In this document: positions 9,448 through 16,514 of the stretch, one piece after another
How positions within the stretch are numbered: position 1 is the stretch's first letter
Layout of the letters: each line of letters opens with the position of its first letter
NCBI GenBank assembly: GCA_043778625.1
Contig: JAYWFU010000147.1
Span: forward strand, 48,435-112,434
Length of the DNA: 64,000 nt
Source: JACMRI01 sp043778625
GTDB lineage: Bacteria; Bacteroidota; Bacteroidia; UBA4408
Reading direction: 5' to 3'
Notes under the pieces: model-generated
Seen by the model: only the letters and a program-made list of their open reading frames with translations
Databases searched by the model: none
What the model was told of the DNA's origin: nothing
Translations under genes and position numbers: made by a program

Positions 9448-9486
9448 CTAATTTGCCCTAAAAACTAGGGTTTTAGGGCAAATTAG
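9448..9486. terminator. Strong bidirectional terminator between tRNA-Arg and integrase
   Basis: A perfect 16-bp stem (9448-9463 with 9471-9486, loop of 7) is followed by a run of seven T on the plus strand. It would stop transcription from the tRNA before it enters the integrase gene. Confidence 0.75.
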
Positions 9487-9528
9487 TTTTTTTGGGTTGT
9501 TCCTTTTTACTTCGTTTTGACACACTTT

Positions 9529-9548
9529 GTAGAACCATTGTAGAACCA
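9529..9548 (+). promoter_or_regulatory. Pair of GTAGAACCA repeats, left end of prophage
   Basis: GTAGAACCA occurs at 9529-9537 and 9540-9548, directly before the integrase start. The same word occurs twice near the right end (27796 and 27816), in the same orientation. Such end-specific repeats are the expected form of arm-type integrase binding sites; this is inference. Confidence 0.5.
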
Positions 9549-9554
9549 AAAAAA

Positions 9555-10673
9555 ATGAACACTTACACCGTAGTATTACGAAAAGACAGATTAAACAAAA
9601 ACGGGCAAGCGCCTATATTATTTGTAGCAACGTTAAATCGTGAACAAGTAAAATTAAGTACAGGTATTACAGTTAATCCTAAGGATTGGTGTGCAGTATC
9701 GTGTACGATACTCAAAAATACAAATAACGATTTAGCTATTATCAAGCTAAATGAAATTATTGCAAAGGCGGACAGATATAAATATTTGTTGTTGCTTGAT
9801 AGTTTGTGTGTAAGCCCTAGCGATTTTGTAAAACACGTATTTGAACAAAAAAAAGAACATTTGCGCCATTGTTTTTATAGCCTAGCTACTGAAATATTTG
9901 AAACAAAGAATGTTTGCCACGAGCGCACAGAACATTACAATGTATTTATTAAACAACTAAGGTTATACGCTCCAAAACTTAAAGTACAGGAGGTTAACTA
10001 CAGCTTTTGCGTTAAGTACTTTAATTGGCTAGAGCTTAAGTATAATAATAGTGCAAATACCAAAATACAAAAGCTCAAAATTTTAGGGTTAATACTTAAC
10101 GAAGCCGTTAGGCGTGGCGACATTACCAAAAATACAATTACCGACTATAAAATTAAGGGTACAAAGGGTAAGCGTACGGCCTTAACTAAGGAAGAATTAC
10201 AGGTTATTGAAACTAAGTATATAGTTAACGACCTAGTACCACACTTGCAAAATACGTTACAATGCTTTTTGTTTATGTGTTATACTGGCATGAGATACAG
10301 CGACATGAAAAAATTTAGCCTTACCGATGTTGAAAACAACGTAATTAAAATACAGCAGGGCAAAACCCAAAGCTGGGTGCATATACCATTACTGCCACAA
10401 GCTCAAAAATTATTAGCTAATAGCGAACTAAAAGTACTAAGCGGCCAAAAGCTCAACCAAAATTTAAAAACTATTGTGCAAAGTTTAAATTTAACCAAAG
10501 CTATTACCTGCCACATAGCACGCCATACGTTTGCTACTATTGGTTTAAATACTGGTGTACCGTTAGAGGTAGTAAGCGAGGTACTAGGGCATAAATCGTT
10601 AGCTGTAACACGTATTTATGCTAAAATGAACGACACCTATAAAATTGAACAAATGGCAAAGTGGGGGCAATAA
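9555..10673 (+). CDS. int: Tyrosine-type site-specific integrase
   Basis: The product is 372 aa from ATG 9555; the longer frame from 9492 uses TTG and runs through the GTAGAACCA repeats, so the ATG is preferred. It has an N-terminal arm-binding domain (VVLRKDRLNKNGQAPI), a SAM-like core-binding domain (about 90-190), and a catalytic domain with the first Arg in YTGMRYSD, the HxxR motif HIARHTF, LGHKS and the nucleophile Tyr in TRIYAKM. It should integrate the prophage into tRNA-Arg using the adjacent 13-bp core. It is transcribed away from the tRNA and converges with the late operon. Confidence 0.93.
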   Translation: MNTYTVVLRKDRLNKNGQAPILFVATLNREQVKLSTGITVNPKDWCAVSCTILKNTNNDLAIIKLNEIIAKADRYKYLLLLDSLCVSPSDFVKHVFEQKKEHLRHCFYSLATEIFETKNVCHERTEHYNVFIKQLRLYAPKLKVQEVNYSFCVKYFNWLELKYNNSANTKIQKLKILGLILNEAVRRGDITKNTITDYKIKGTKGKRTALTKEELQVIETKYIVNDLVPHLQNTLQCFLFMCYTGMRYSDMKKFSLTDVENNVIKIQQGKTQSWVHIPLLPQAQKLLANSELKVLSGQKLNQNLKTIVQSLNLTKAITCHIARHTFATIGLNTGVPLEVVSEVLGHKSLAVTRIYAKMNDTYKIEQMAKWGQ

Positions 10674-10675
10674 AA

Positions 10676-10707
10676 TAAGCCCCTAACAACTTAATGTTAG
10701 GGGCTTA
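10676..10707. terminator. Terminator between convergent integrase and late operon
   Basis: A 13-bp perfect stem (10676-10688 with 10695-10707, loop of 6) overlaps the region just after the integrase stop. A second small hairpin (10719-10724 with 10731-10736) abuts the end of the leftward operon. Confidence 0.55.
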
Positions 10708-10735
10708 CTAAAGCAGTTGTAGCCTTACGGGGCTA

Positions 10736-10927
10736 CTATTGAAATCTGCTATTTTTTTTCCATTTGTCTAGGTACATTTTTATTGTAAATAAACCTACGA
10801 ATATACTTACACCGTAGGCTACACCTTGCAATACAGGGTTTATAACACTCATAGTTTCTACTATTTTACCGCCAAAACAAGCTATAAAAGCTAATAAGGG
10901 TTGTTTTTGTATAAAATTTAGTAACAT
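10736..10927 (-). CDS. Small phage membrane protein, last gene of late operon
   Basis: This 63-aa protein has two hydrophobic stretches (about 9-22 and 30-50) and a basic C-terminal tail (KWKKNSRFQ). Size, topology and position at the end of the late block, next to another small membrane protein, would fit a holin or a virion membrane protein. No family is recognised, so the role is a guess from context. Confidence 0.55.
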   Translation of the reverse strand: MLLNFIQKQPLLAFIACFGGKIVETMSVINPVLQGVAYGVSIFVGLFTIKMYLDKWKKNSRFQ

Positions 10928-10931
10928 AGCT

Positions 10932-11189
10932 TTAGCGTAAAATGGTTATTACACTCTGAAAATCAGCTAGTGAGATTTTGCCAGTTAAAAAAGCTAATAG
11001 CGTACCTATTGTAACTGCGCTTGTGGTAAATCGTAGCCAATCAAACCCACTCAAAGTTGGGTGTTGGCTATCAATATTGGCTTTAATAGTGCTTACTACA
11101 GGTATGCTATCCAATAGGCCTAAGCCTATTGATTTTAATTTTTTCTTTAGTAGTAATCGTTTTAATAGTCCCATAATAATTAAGTGCAT
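10932..11189 (-). CDS. Small phage membrane protein, holin-like
   Basis: The frame is 85 aa; the second Met (MGLLKRLLLKKK, residue 6) may be the true start. A basic amphipathic N-terminus is followed by a region with SIPVVSTIKANI and one clear membrane helix (about 57-72). I recall similar short proteins beside lysis genes in Bacteroidota phages, but cannot verify it. It lies 4 bases from its downstream neighbour and 5 from the lysine-rich gene upstream, in the late operon. Confidence 0.55.
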   Translation of the reverse strand: MHLIIMGLLKRLLLKKKLKSIGLGLLDSIPVVSTIKANIDSQHPTLSGFDWLRFTTSAVTIGTLLAFLTGKISLADFQSVITILR

Positions 11190-11194
11190 TTAGT

Positions 11195-11428
11195 TTATTT
11201 TTTCTTAGTGGCTTTTTTTCGTGGCGCACGTTTTACCACTTCGTAGCCATGTGGCATTTTGTACCCTAAGCGTTTTAAATCTTGTTGTACGGTTGTGCTT
11301 TTTTTACTTTTTACAGTTGCTTTTTTCTTTGGCGCAACTTTTTTGCGTGCAACTTTCTTAGCTACTTTCTTGGGCGCACGTTTTTTAACGGCTACTTTTT
11401 GGGTTGGTTTTCGTTTTGTGGTTGCCAT
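11195..11428 (-). CDS. Lysine-rich histone-like phage protein A
   Basis: The 77-aa protein is made almost wholly of Lys/Arg/Ala/Pro words of the KKVAKK and PKK kind, with one non-basic island (about 47-64, QQDLKRLGYKMPHGYEV). Such composition is typical of histone-H1-like DNA-binding proteins. In a late operon it could condense the genome in the virion, or act on host DNA. It is adjacent to a second protein of the same type, with only 2 bases between them. Confidence 0.65.
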   Translation of the reverse strand: MATTKRKPTQKVAVKKRAPKKVAKKVARKKVAPKKKATVKSKKSTTVQQDLKRLGYKMPHGYEVVKRAPRKKATKKK

Positions 11429-11430
11429 AA

Positions 11431-11628
11431 CTATTTTTTCTTAGCGGTTTTACGTACTGTTTTTTTAGCTACTCGCTTTTTGGGCGCAGCTTTCTTTTTG
11501 GCAGCTACTTTTTTAGTTGTTTTTTTGCCACTAGCCATTTTAGACTTGCACGCATTACCTGCGCCGTCAATGTAGTATAAATAGCCTTTCTCACGTTTCA
11601 CTACTCCTTTTTTTATAATTGTTCCCAT
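11431..11628 (-). CDS. Lysine-rich histone-like phage protein B
   Basis: The 65-aa protein has a folded-looking N-terminus (IIKKGVVKREKGYLYYIDG, residues 4-22, then a short segment with one Cys) and a C-terminal half of KK/AAK repeats like protein A. The N-terminal part may be a small beta domain and the tail a DNA-binding extension. It shares base composition with its neighbour, suggesting either duplication of the tail or parallel expansion. Late-operon position suggests a virion or host-takeover role. Confidence 0.65.
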   Translation of the reverse strand: MGTIIKKGVVKREKGYLYYIDGAGNACKSKMASGKKTTKKVAAKKKAAPKKRVAKKTVRKTAKKK

Positions 11629-11656
11629 GTTGTTGTTTTGTTTTTTGTTTGAATTA

Positions 11657-12019
11657 TTATTGATTATTTACTGTATTGTCAATTGATTTTATGCAATGGT
11701 CTTTGTCAATTTTATTGAGTGTGCTTGCTATTAGTTTACCAAACTTGGTAAGCGTATTACGCTGTTGGTTTTTGCCAAGTGCTGAGCTTATTGTTTCTAA
11801 TCCGTTGCCAAATAGGTAGCCATTTTTTTTAATTAGCAAATCATTCATTGCATAGCCTAATAGGGCGTTGCCGTAGCGGTCTTTGCTTAGTGCAAGGTCT
11901 AAAGCATACTGGCTGTATTGCTTGCGTTGTAAGCTACGCACCACTCCGTACATGTATCCAAATGGTGTAAGCGTAAGTTTTAATAACGAGGCAACTTGTA
12001 GTAGTAAAAAGTTAATCAT
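11657..12019 (-). CDS. Conserved-type small phage protein (FGN..ETISS.LGKN motif)
   Basis: The 120-aa protein has a hydrophobic N-terminus (about 1-25), then a helical stretch, then FGNGLETISSALGKN followed by a KFGK...LDKxHC-like end (DKDHCIKSID). I recall a motif of this shape in small proteins near lysis genes of various phages, but have no name for it. It sits between the histone-like genes and a small structural-type protein. The role is unknown; a link to lysis is only suggested by memory of context. Confidence 0.55.
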   Translation of the reverse strand: MINFLLLQVASLLKLTLTPFGYMYGVVRSLQRKQYSQYALDLALSKDRYGNALLGYAMNDLLIKKNGYLFGNGLETISSALGKNQQRNTLTKFGKLIASTLNKIDKDHCIKSIDNTVNNQ

Positions 12020-12022
12020 GGC

Positions 12023-12361
12023 TTATATGAATTTATCAATGTTTTTAACTACATACTGTTGTATGATACTTGTAACTGCTACTGGCTTACTTAATAACAT
12101 TATTAGGTAATCGTATGTACCCATGGTTGTGCCGTCGGGCAATGTGGTACTATCGTTGTTGGTAGTTATTAACTGTACTACTTTAGGCGCAAAAGTGTTG
12201 GTAATATCCACGTCCTGCGCATCGTAATATTTAACTACACACGTTAATGCTATTGCGCTCGTACTTGCTTTTATTTGTAGGTCTTGTGCATCTACTTTTA
12301 TTTTAATGCTGGCAAACAAAGGGTGTGTTTTGTTAATGTCAATTTGTATTATCTTATCCAT
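12023..12361 (-). CDS. Hypothetical phage protein, 112 aa
   Basis: The soluble 112-aa product has alternating hydrophobic residues suggesting mostly beta structure, with no signal or membrane segment. It lies 3 bases upstream of the 11657 gene in reading direction and directly downstream of the spike gene, so it may be a spike-associated or structural protein. No family is recognised. Confidence 0.5.
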   Translation of the reverse strand: MDKIIQIDINKTHPLFASIKIKVDAQDLQIKASTSAIALTCVVKYYDAQDVDITNTFAPKVVQLITTNNDSTTLPDGTTMGTYDYLIMLLSKPVAVTSIIQQYVVKNIDKFI

Positions 12362-12388
12362 GATTGTTGTTGTTTTTGAGTTTATAAT

Positions 12389-13639
12389 TTATGCTATTCT
12401 ACGCCAATGTCCGCTTGCAAAAGCCATAAACGTTGCGCTACTGCCGTAAGTGCCTACATTGGCTAATGTGGTGGTGGCGGTAAATGTGCCTGTAAGGTTT
12501 TCAATAAGTTGTGTAGGACCTAGTGTGGCTAGGGTTACAGTACCTGCACCAGTTCGTTTAACTACATACACTGTACCTGGCACGTTAATAGGGTCGGGCA
12601 AGGTAACGGTGCGTGCCACTGCATTGTACATGTATAGTGCGTAGTGAGTGGTGTTTAGGGTAATATCTAAGTCGTTAATAATGCCCTTGTGTCTTTCGCT
12701 ATTATTAAATATTGCCACACCGTTTATGGTATGCGCACCGTTTACTGTAGTGTTACCACCTAGTATAGTAGTACCTGTAACATCAAGCGTGGCAGTGGGT
12801 GCAACGGCACTACCTACTCGTAGTTGGCTAGTAACACGTACATGGCTACCCTGTATTTCAATAGGGAATAAATTGCTAAACGTTTGCAAATATCCTACTC
12901 CAGTTATCCACGCTAGTCTAAAATAATTAGTGGCGTTTAGCCCTACTTCAAGCGTACCGCTGTTGTACAAACTTAGTGTGCCTGTAGCTAAGTTGTATAT
13001 AAAGTTAGCACTACTAGCAAGCCTATTAATTGCTGCGCTAAAAAATGGCACACGTGTGGTATTGCCTGTTATTGCGCCTAGTGCGGTATTAATCTCGTTT
13101 TGTTGTGCGGTACTTACGGGCTTAGCTATATCAGCTGTATTATCTACATTACCAAGCCCTACCTGCGCTTTAGTAGTACCGTGTGGGTTGGCAGTGTTGC
13201 CAGTATGTGTGTTTAAATTAATTTGTACCCCTGTAATAGCTGTGTTTTGCGCAGTACTTACTGGTTTATTAATATCACTGGTGTTATCTACGTTACCAAG
13301 TCCTACCTGCGCTTTAGTAGTACCGTGTGGGTTGGCAGTGTTGCCAGTATGTGTGTTTAAATTAATTTGTACACCTGTAATAGCTGTGTTTTGCGCTGTA
13401 CTTACAGGTTTGTTAATGTCGCTGGTGTTATCTACGTTACCAAGTCCTACCTGCGCTTTGGTAGTGCTGTGTGGGTTGGCTACATCGCTAGTATGTGCGG
13501 TTATATTTTGTTGTGATGTTGTTGCAACATTATCAATATTTGTTTGTAGTGTAGTTGTTACACCATCAACAATAGCTGTTACTTCGCCCGAAGTTAAACC
13601 GCTAGTTGCATTTACTTTATAAGTACGTTTAAGAGCCAT
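12389..13639 (-). CDS. Spike / receptor-binding protein with tandem 48-aa repeats
   Basis: The 416-aa protein resembles phage fibres. Residues about 40-190 hold three copies of a 48-residue unit with the words ANPHGTTKAQVGLGNVD and KPVSTAQ, familiar from trimeric phage tail fibres. A middle beta-rich part follows, then a C-terminal domain (about 325-416) of a type seen at fibre tips, ending HWRRIA. In this tailless-type phage it would be the vertex spike that binds the host cell. Its ATG overlaps the stop of the upstream 139-aa gene, so the two may form one vertex complex. The repeats give recombination targets for length change. Confidence 0.75.
   Translation of the reverse strand: MALKRTYKVNATSGLTSGEVTAIVDGVTTTLQTNIDNVATTSQQNITAHTSDVANPHSTTKAQVGLGNVDNTSDINKPVSTAQNTAITGVQINLNTHTGNTANPHGTTKAQVGLGNVDNTSDINKPVSTAQNTAITGVQINLNTHTGNTANPHGTTKAQVGLGNVDNTADIAKPVSTAQQNEINTALGAITGNTTRVPFFSAAINRLASSANFIYNLATGTLSLYNSGTLEVGLNATNYFRLAWITGVGYLQTFSNLFPIEIQGSHVRVTSQLRVGSAVAPTATLDVTGTTILGGNTTVNGAHTINGVAIFNNSERHKGIINDLDITLNTTHYALYMYNAVARTVTLPDPINVPGTVYVVKRTGAGTVTLATLGPTQLIENLTGTFTATTTLANVGTYGSSATFMAFASGHWRRIA
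13151..13510. repeat. Tandem 144-bp repeats inside the spike gene
   Basis: The word ACCAAG(C/T)CCTACCTGCGCTT begins at 13151, 13295 and 13439, exactly 144 bases apart. The first two units are nearly identical; the third is partial and more diverged. They encode the 48-residue fibre repeats. Confidence 0.85.
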
Positions 13640-14058
13640 TACGAATAATAGGTTACTTGTAATTGATGTGTTTTTTTATCCTCTAATCCTGTAATTATAA
13701 AGTTGTTAATGTTTTGTATTGTTAGTAATTCAATAACTCCACCGTGCCCAATAGGCATACCTACTTCAACGCTTACAGTTGCCGTTTCGCTATAATGTGC
13801 TACAATTGTTTTATCGGTTGTTGTTGCGTCTGCCTCAATAGCTACAATAGCGGTTTTAGCATTGGCAGGAATATCGGGTAATACTGTTACAGTACCAAAC
13901 TCTACAATATCGTTAGCTATGCTAATACAATTATGGTCGGCTGTGTTACCATTTCCACTACCGTTTAGCAGTAGTTGTTCAAAAATACGTTGCAAGAGTT
14001 GCTCGGTATATGGTGAGTAGTCTGTGGCTTGTGGCGTGTATGGGCTAAATGTATTCAT
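13639..14058 (-). CDS. Probable vertex or spike-base protein
   Basis: The 139-aa protein has an N-terminal part with SPYTPQ/SPYTEQ repeats and a helix (EQLLQRIFEQLLL), then a beta-rich domain ending VTYYS. The C-terminal half (GMPIGHGGVIELL, NINNFIITGL) resembles small jelly-roll-like fibre or neck domains in phages. It overlaps the spike gene by one base (TAATG) and so is likely its partner. No exact family is recognised. Confidence 0.5.
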   Translation of the reverse strand: MNTFSPYTPQATDYSPYTEQLLQRIFEQLLLNGSGNGNTADHNCISIANDIVEFGTVTVLPDIPANAKTAIVAIEADATTTDKTIVAHYSETATVSVEVGMPIGHGGVIELLTIQNINNFIITGLEDKKTHQLQVTYYS

Positions 14059-14060
14059 TG

Positions 14061-14144
14061 TTATTTATTTTTTTTGTATAGGAGTAAAGCTGTCGCAACT
14101 AGCACGGTACAAACGATTATAATTAGTACTAATCTTTTTTTTTT
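14061..14144 (-). other. Possible frameshift extension adding a membrane anchor to the glucosaminidase
   Basis: The glucosaminidase gene ends in a run of ten A (minus strand, 14135-14144) followed by GAT TAG. A -1 slip in this run reads on through a stop-free frame that encodes a 19-residue hydrophobic helix (core LVLIIIVCTVLVATALLLY) and a basic KKNK end, stopping at 14061. That is 2 bases before the next start codon. No ATG, GTG or TTG in this frame could start the full helix. The frame fills what would otherwise be the only sizeable gap in this part of the operon. Confidence 0.5.
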
Positions 14145-14623
14145 ACTAATAATTGTTCAACATCTAACGCTAATAAATTATGGCTTAGTATTATTGACAT
14201 TAGTTTGCTAGCGTAATTTTCCCCCTCAGCATAACCTGCGTTTTGCAATGCTTGCGTTTGCTCTTGTGCTGTTGTTGCCGTAAAAACGCCATTCTTAGCA
14301 TACCTAGAGTTTTGCAATAAAAAATTAGTGTGGTCGGTTATACTATCTTTTGCAGTATCGTACACTCTAAAATAACTTACTTTTTGCCCATCTTTTGGCG
14401 TGTTAAATGCTATTTTTTTGCCTTTGTAACCGTCTTGCGCTTTTATACCAAAATAGTTGGTTGCTTTTCGTGCCGTAATTCCGTTGCCAGCTACGCCATT
14501 ATTATCGGAACTTTCAATAATCATTTGCGCCATTTTAACGCTAGGAAACAATCCTGTACCTAACGTAGTTTTAATTACATCAGCCTTGTGGGTTTCAATA
14601 AATAGTTTGCGAGCTTCGTTCAT
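14129..14623 (-). CDS. Glucosaminidase-domain peptidoglycan hydrolase
   Basis: The 164-aa protein is a muramidase of the flagellar-FlgJ/LytG glucosaminidase family, cutting the glycan strand of peptidoglycan. The catalytic Glu is E37 in QMIIESSD; later family words are NYFGIKA, FRVYDTAKDSI and LQNSRYAKNG, ending with ALQNAGYAEG. It lacks a signal peptide. In this phage it could open the wall during entry or lysis. The A-run at its 3' end may add a membrane anchor by frameshift (see 14061-14144). Its start overlaps the stop of the small membrane protein upstream by one base. Confidence 0.85.
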   Translation of the reverse strand: MNEARKLFIETHKADVIKTTLGTGLFPSVKMAQMIIESSDNNGVAGNGITARKATNYFGIKAQDGYKGKKIAFNTPKDGQKVSYFRVYDTAKDSITDHTNFLLQNSRYAKNGVFTATTAQEQTQALQNAGYAEGENYASKLMSIILSHNLLALDVEQLLVKKKD

Positions 14624-14781
14624 TACTTAATTATTTTGTGTACAATTATTATTACTAACCCTGCCAGTATAATACCTATTACAAGGCTTATGATAGTTTC
14701 GGTTTTTATTTCTACTTCTACGGTGGGTAACTTAGCATCGTTGAGTAAGTTGTCCACCAGTTTTGAGTTTAATACGTTCAT
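14623..14781 (-). CDS. 52-aa phage protein with C-terminal membrane helix
   Basis: An ATG at 14779-14781 opens a 52-codon frame with a polar N-terminus (about 1-29) and one membrane helix (about 30-47, IISLVIGIILAGLVIII) ending HKIIK. The stop overlaps the glucosaminidase start (TAATG), and the gap to the upstream gene is 2 bases, so it fits the operon exactly. Small tail-anchored proteins of this kind are typical of phages with an internal membrane. No family is recognised. Confidence 0.65.
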   Translation of the reverse strand: MNVLNSKLVDNLLNDAKLPTVEVEIKTETIISLVIGIILAGLVIIIVHKIIK

Positions 14782-14783
14782 TA

Positions 14784-15215
14784 TTATTGGCAATTAAGGC
14801 GTGCTAGTAACGCTAAGGTTTTGTCTTTTACTCCGCTGAAATAGTCGTAGTAGTCTTCTTTTTTTATCCAATCCGTCAAGGTTTCTTTTTTCTCGTCGTA
14901 ATACTTTTGGTTAAATGCGTTGTACACTGCTACCACCATATCATCAGTACCTAATTGGTTAAGTTTATTCCAAGCAGCATCTTTAGTTCCGGTTAGTGTA
15001 AATAAGCCACTCATTACATCGTGTAGTTCAATAGCTAACGGTTCGGCATTCCAATCTTTAGGTATGTTAATTGCCCCTTTAGGATAGCTTGCTTGTGGGC
15101 CCTGGGCTTTTTCTTTGCCACGTTTTTTTCCCCAAAAGAAAATAGCAAGGCCAATAACAATTATTATTACTACTGTTATAATTACTGGTTTGTAGCTTGA
15201 GTAAAATTCTTTCAT
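14784..15215 (-). CDS. Membrane-anchored phage protein, duplicated helical domain (copy 1)
   Basis: The 143-aa product has an N-terminal membrane helix (about 10-28) followed by a basic loop, then a helical domain: EPLAIELHDVMSGLFT, GTKDAAWNKL, VVAVYNAFNQKYY, LTDWIKKE. The adjacent gene encodes a clear paralogue. The spacing of GTKD-A-L and YNxFNxxYY-L-WI faintly recalls the annexin-type helical repeat, but that is only a resemblance. Type: probably a virion membrane protein with its domain facing the capsid or the periplasm. Confidence 0.6.
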   Translation of the reverse strand: MKEFYSSYKPVIITVVIIIVIGLAIFFWGKKRGKEKAQGPQASYPKGAINIPKDWNAEPLAIELHDVMSGLFTLTGTKDAAWNKLNQLGTDDMVVAVYNAFNQKYYDEKKETLTDWIKKEDYYDYFSGVKDKTLALLARLNCQ

Positions 15216-15217
15216 TA

Positions 15218-15679
15218 TTATTTTTTAAATTGTAACGTTTGTAATTTGGCTATTGCCTTTTGTGCAATGCCTGTGTTAGCATCGTAGCCTTCGTGCTGTA
15301 TCCATTGTAATAAATTTTGCCCGCTATCGCTATAGTACAATTGATTAAACAAGTTGTAAACGGCTACTAACTGCACATTATTTAATAGCAATAGCTTGCT
15401 GTATGCTTGGTCTTTGGTAGCTACACTTGTAAACACACCAGCCATAACATCATGTAGTTCAAGCACTAGCGGTAAGGCGTCGTACTTATTTGAATTAGTT
15501 GATTGGGTTTGTTTAGTGGGTGTAGTTTTTTTGGGTACCGTAGTCGTGCTTTGTGTATTTTCGGTTGCGTCTTTTGGAGCAATAGCATCTTTAATTTGTT
15601 GCCAATACATATACACTACTGCTAACGTTATTAATAGTATTGCTATAATTAATATAGTATTAGTAGGTATTTTTTTCAT
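15218..15679 (-). CDS. Membrane-anchored phage protein, duplicated helical domain (copy 2)
   Basis: The 153-aa protein has an N-terminal membrane helix (about 7-25), a Thr/Lys/Gln-rich linker, and the same domain as its neighbour: LPLVLELHDVMAGVFT, ATKDQAYSKL, LVAVYNLFNQLYY, LLQWIQHEGYD. The shared words show tandem duplication followed by divergence of the linkers. It lies 2 bases from copy 1. Retention of both suggests they form a hetero-oligomer, for example in the vertex or membrane. Confidence 0.6.
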   Translation of the reverse strand: MKKIPTNTILIIAILLITLAVVYMYWQQIKDAIAPKDATENTQSTTTVPKKTTPTKQTQSTNSNKYDALPLVLELHDVMAGVFTSVATKDQAYSKLLLLNNVQLVAVYNLFNQLYYSDSGQNLLQWIQHEGYDANTGIAQKAIAKLQTLQFKK

Positions 15680-15683
15680 GGTC

Positions 15684-16514
15684 TTATTTTTTCTTTAAAA
15701 AATACCAAGCTAAGCCTGCTACCGTTGCTACTACTGATGCAATAACTATGTAGGCAGTGGTGGGTTTCATGCCCAGTATCTTTTTTTCGTCAGTAGGGGC
15801 TGGGGCATCGGCACCAGGTGCGGTTTCTCTTGCACCTTCTCCACCGTCACCTCCACCACCTCCAAGTACTCTACCTACAGTATTAGCCACTGTATCTAAT
15901 GGCGTTTTACTTGTAATACCTTGTTCTGCTAATGATTTTTCAGCTTCGGCACGTTCTAGTTTTGCTAAGCCTATATTTTTCTTTTTATCAGCTCGTGAAT
16001 TTATTACTTCTGTACGTGCAGCCTTTCTGTCCATTTTCATATCAAATTTAGTTTGGCGATTAGCCTTAGCTTGTTTGCCTAAGCCTAAAAAACTTTGTTC
16101 TATTTCTGTTGCGGTCATGTTATCCATTTTGTTTAATAATTGTGTTGCTTTATAATTGTTATTTACTTCACTATCATAACGTAGTGCGTTTTTGTATTGT
16201 TTTTGTAATCGGCCGTAATGTTCAATGTTATTAAACGGCAGTACTTTACTTAGTGCGTATACGGCTTGTGTTAAACTTCTCCCACTTTTGGCATACTGTT
16301 CAAATGCGTAAGCATCAGCTTTAAATTCATCAGTAGTATTTAGTACTATATGCCCTGCTTCGTGGCACAATATAAAATATTGATAATCGTTAGTTAATGT
16401 GTCCCAAATTTTAGCATTTACCTTAACTACTCCTGTATTACGGTAGCATACAGCTGGCGTACTACCTAAATCATACACACGTTCTACTTTAGTAATTCCG
16501 TAAGGTAGTTGCAT
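15684..16514 (-). CDS. Membrane-anchored zinc metallopeptidase-like phage protein
   Basis: The 276-aa protein has the zincin motif HEAGH (in LCHEAGHIVL, residues about 51-55) and, about 10 residues on, EFKADAYAFEQY, which could give the third metal ligand. The pattern resembles M78/IrrE-type peptidases. The middle is a charged helical region (about 140-215), then a Gly/Ala/Pro linker and a C-terminal membrane helix (about 253-272) with a KKK end. A tail-anchored protease in a structural operon could process capsid proteins or act in entry. The start overlaps the stop of the upstream gene by one base. Confidence 0.65.
   Translation of the reverse strand: MQLPYGITKVERVYDLGSTPAVCYRNTGVVKVNAKIWDTLTNDYQYFILCHEAGHIVLNTTDEFKADAYAFEQYAKSGRSLTQAVYALSKVLPFNNIEHYGRLQKQYKNALRYDSEVNNNYKATQLLNKMDNMTATEIEQSFLGLGKQAKANRQTKFDMKMDRKAARTEVINSRADKKKNIGLAKLERAEAEKSLAEQGITSKTPLDTVANTVGRVLGGGGGDGGEGARETAPGADAPAPTDEKKILGMKPTTAYIVIASVVATVAGLAWYFLKKK

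Noticed and set aside
9492..9554. Upstream start for the integrase (TTG at 9492)
   Set aside because: It reads through the terminator T-run and both GTAGAACCA repeats; ATG 9555 gives the expected domain start.
11282..11575. Rightward frames opposite the lysine-rich genes
   Set aside because: They are Phe/Leu/Cys-rich, the expected shadow of Lys-rich codons on the other strand.
12930..13622. Long rightward frame opposite the spike gene (about 230 codons)
   Set aside because: It mirrors the 144-bp repeats of the leftward gene, is unlike any protein, and reads as low-complexity Val/Leu/Cys sequence; a shadow of repeat codons.
12389..13639. Diversity-generating retroelement target at the spike C-terminus
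   Set aside because: No reverse transcriptase gene and no template repeat were found in the window.
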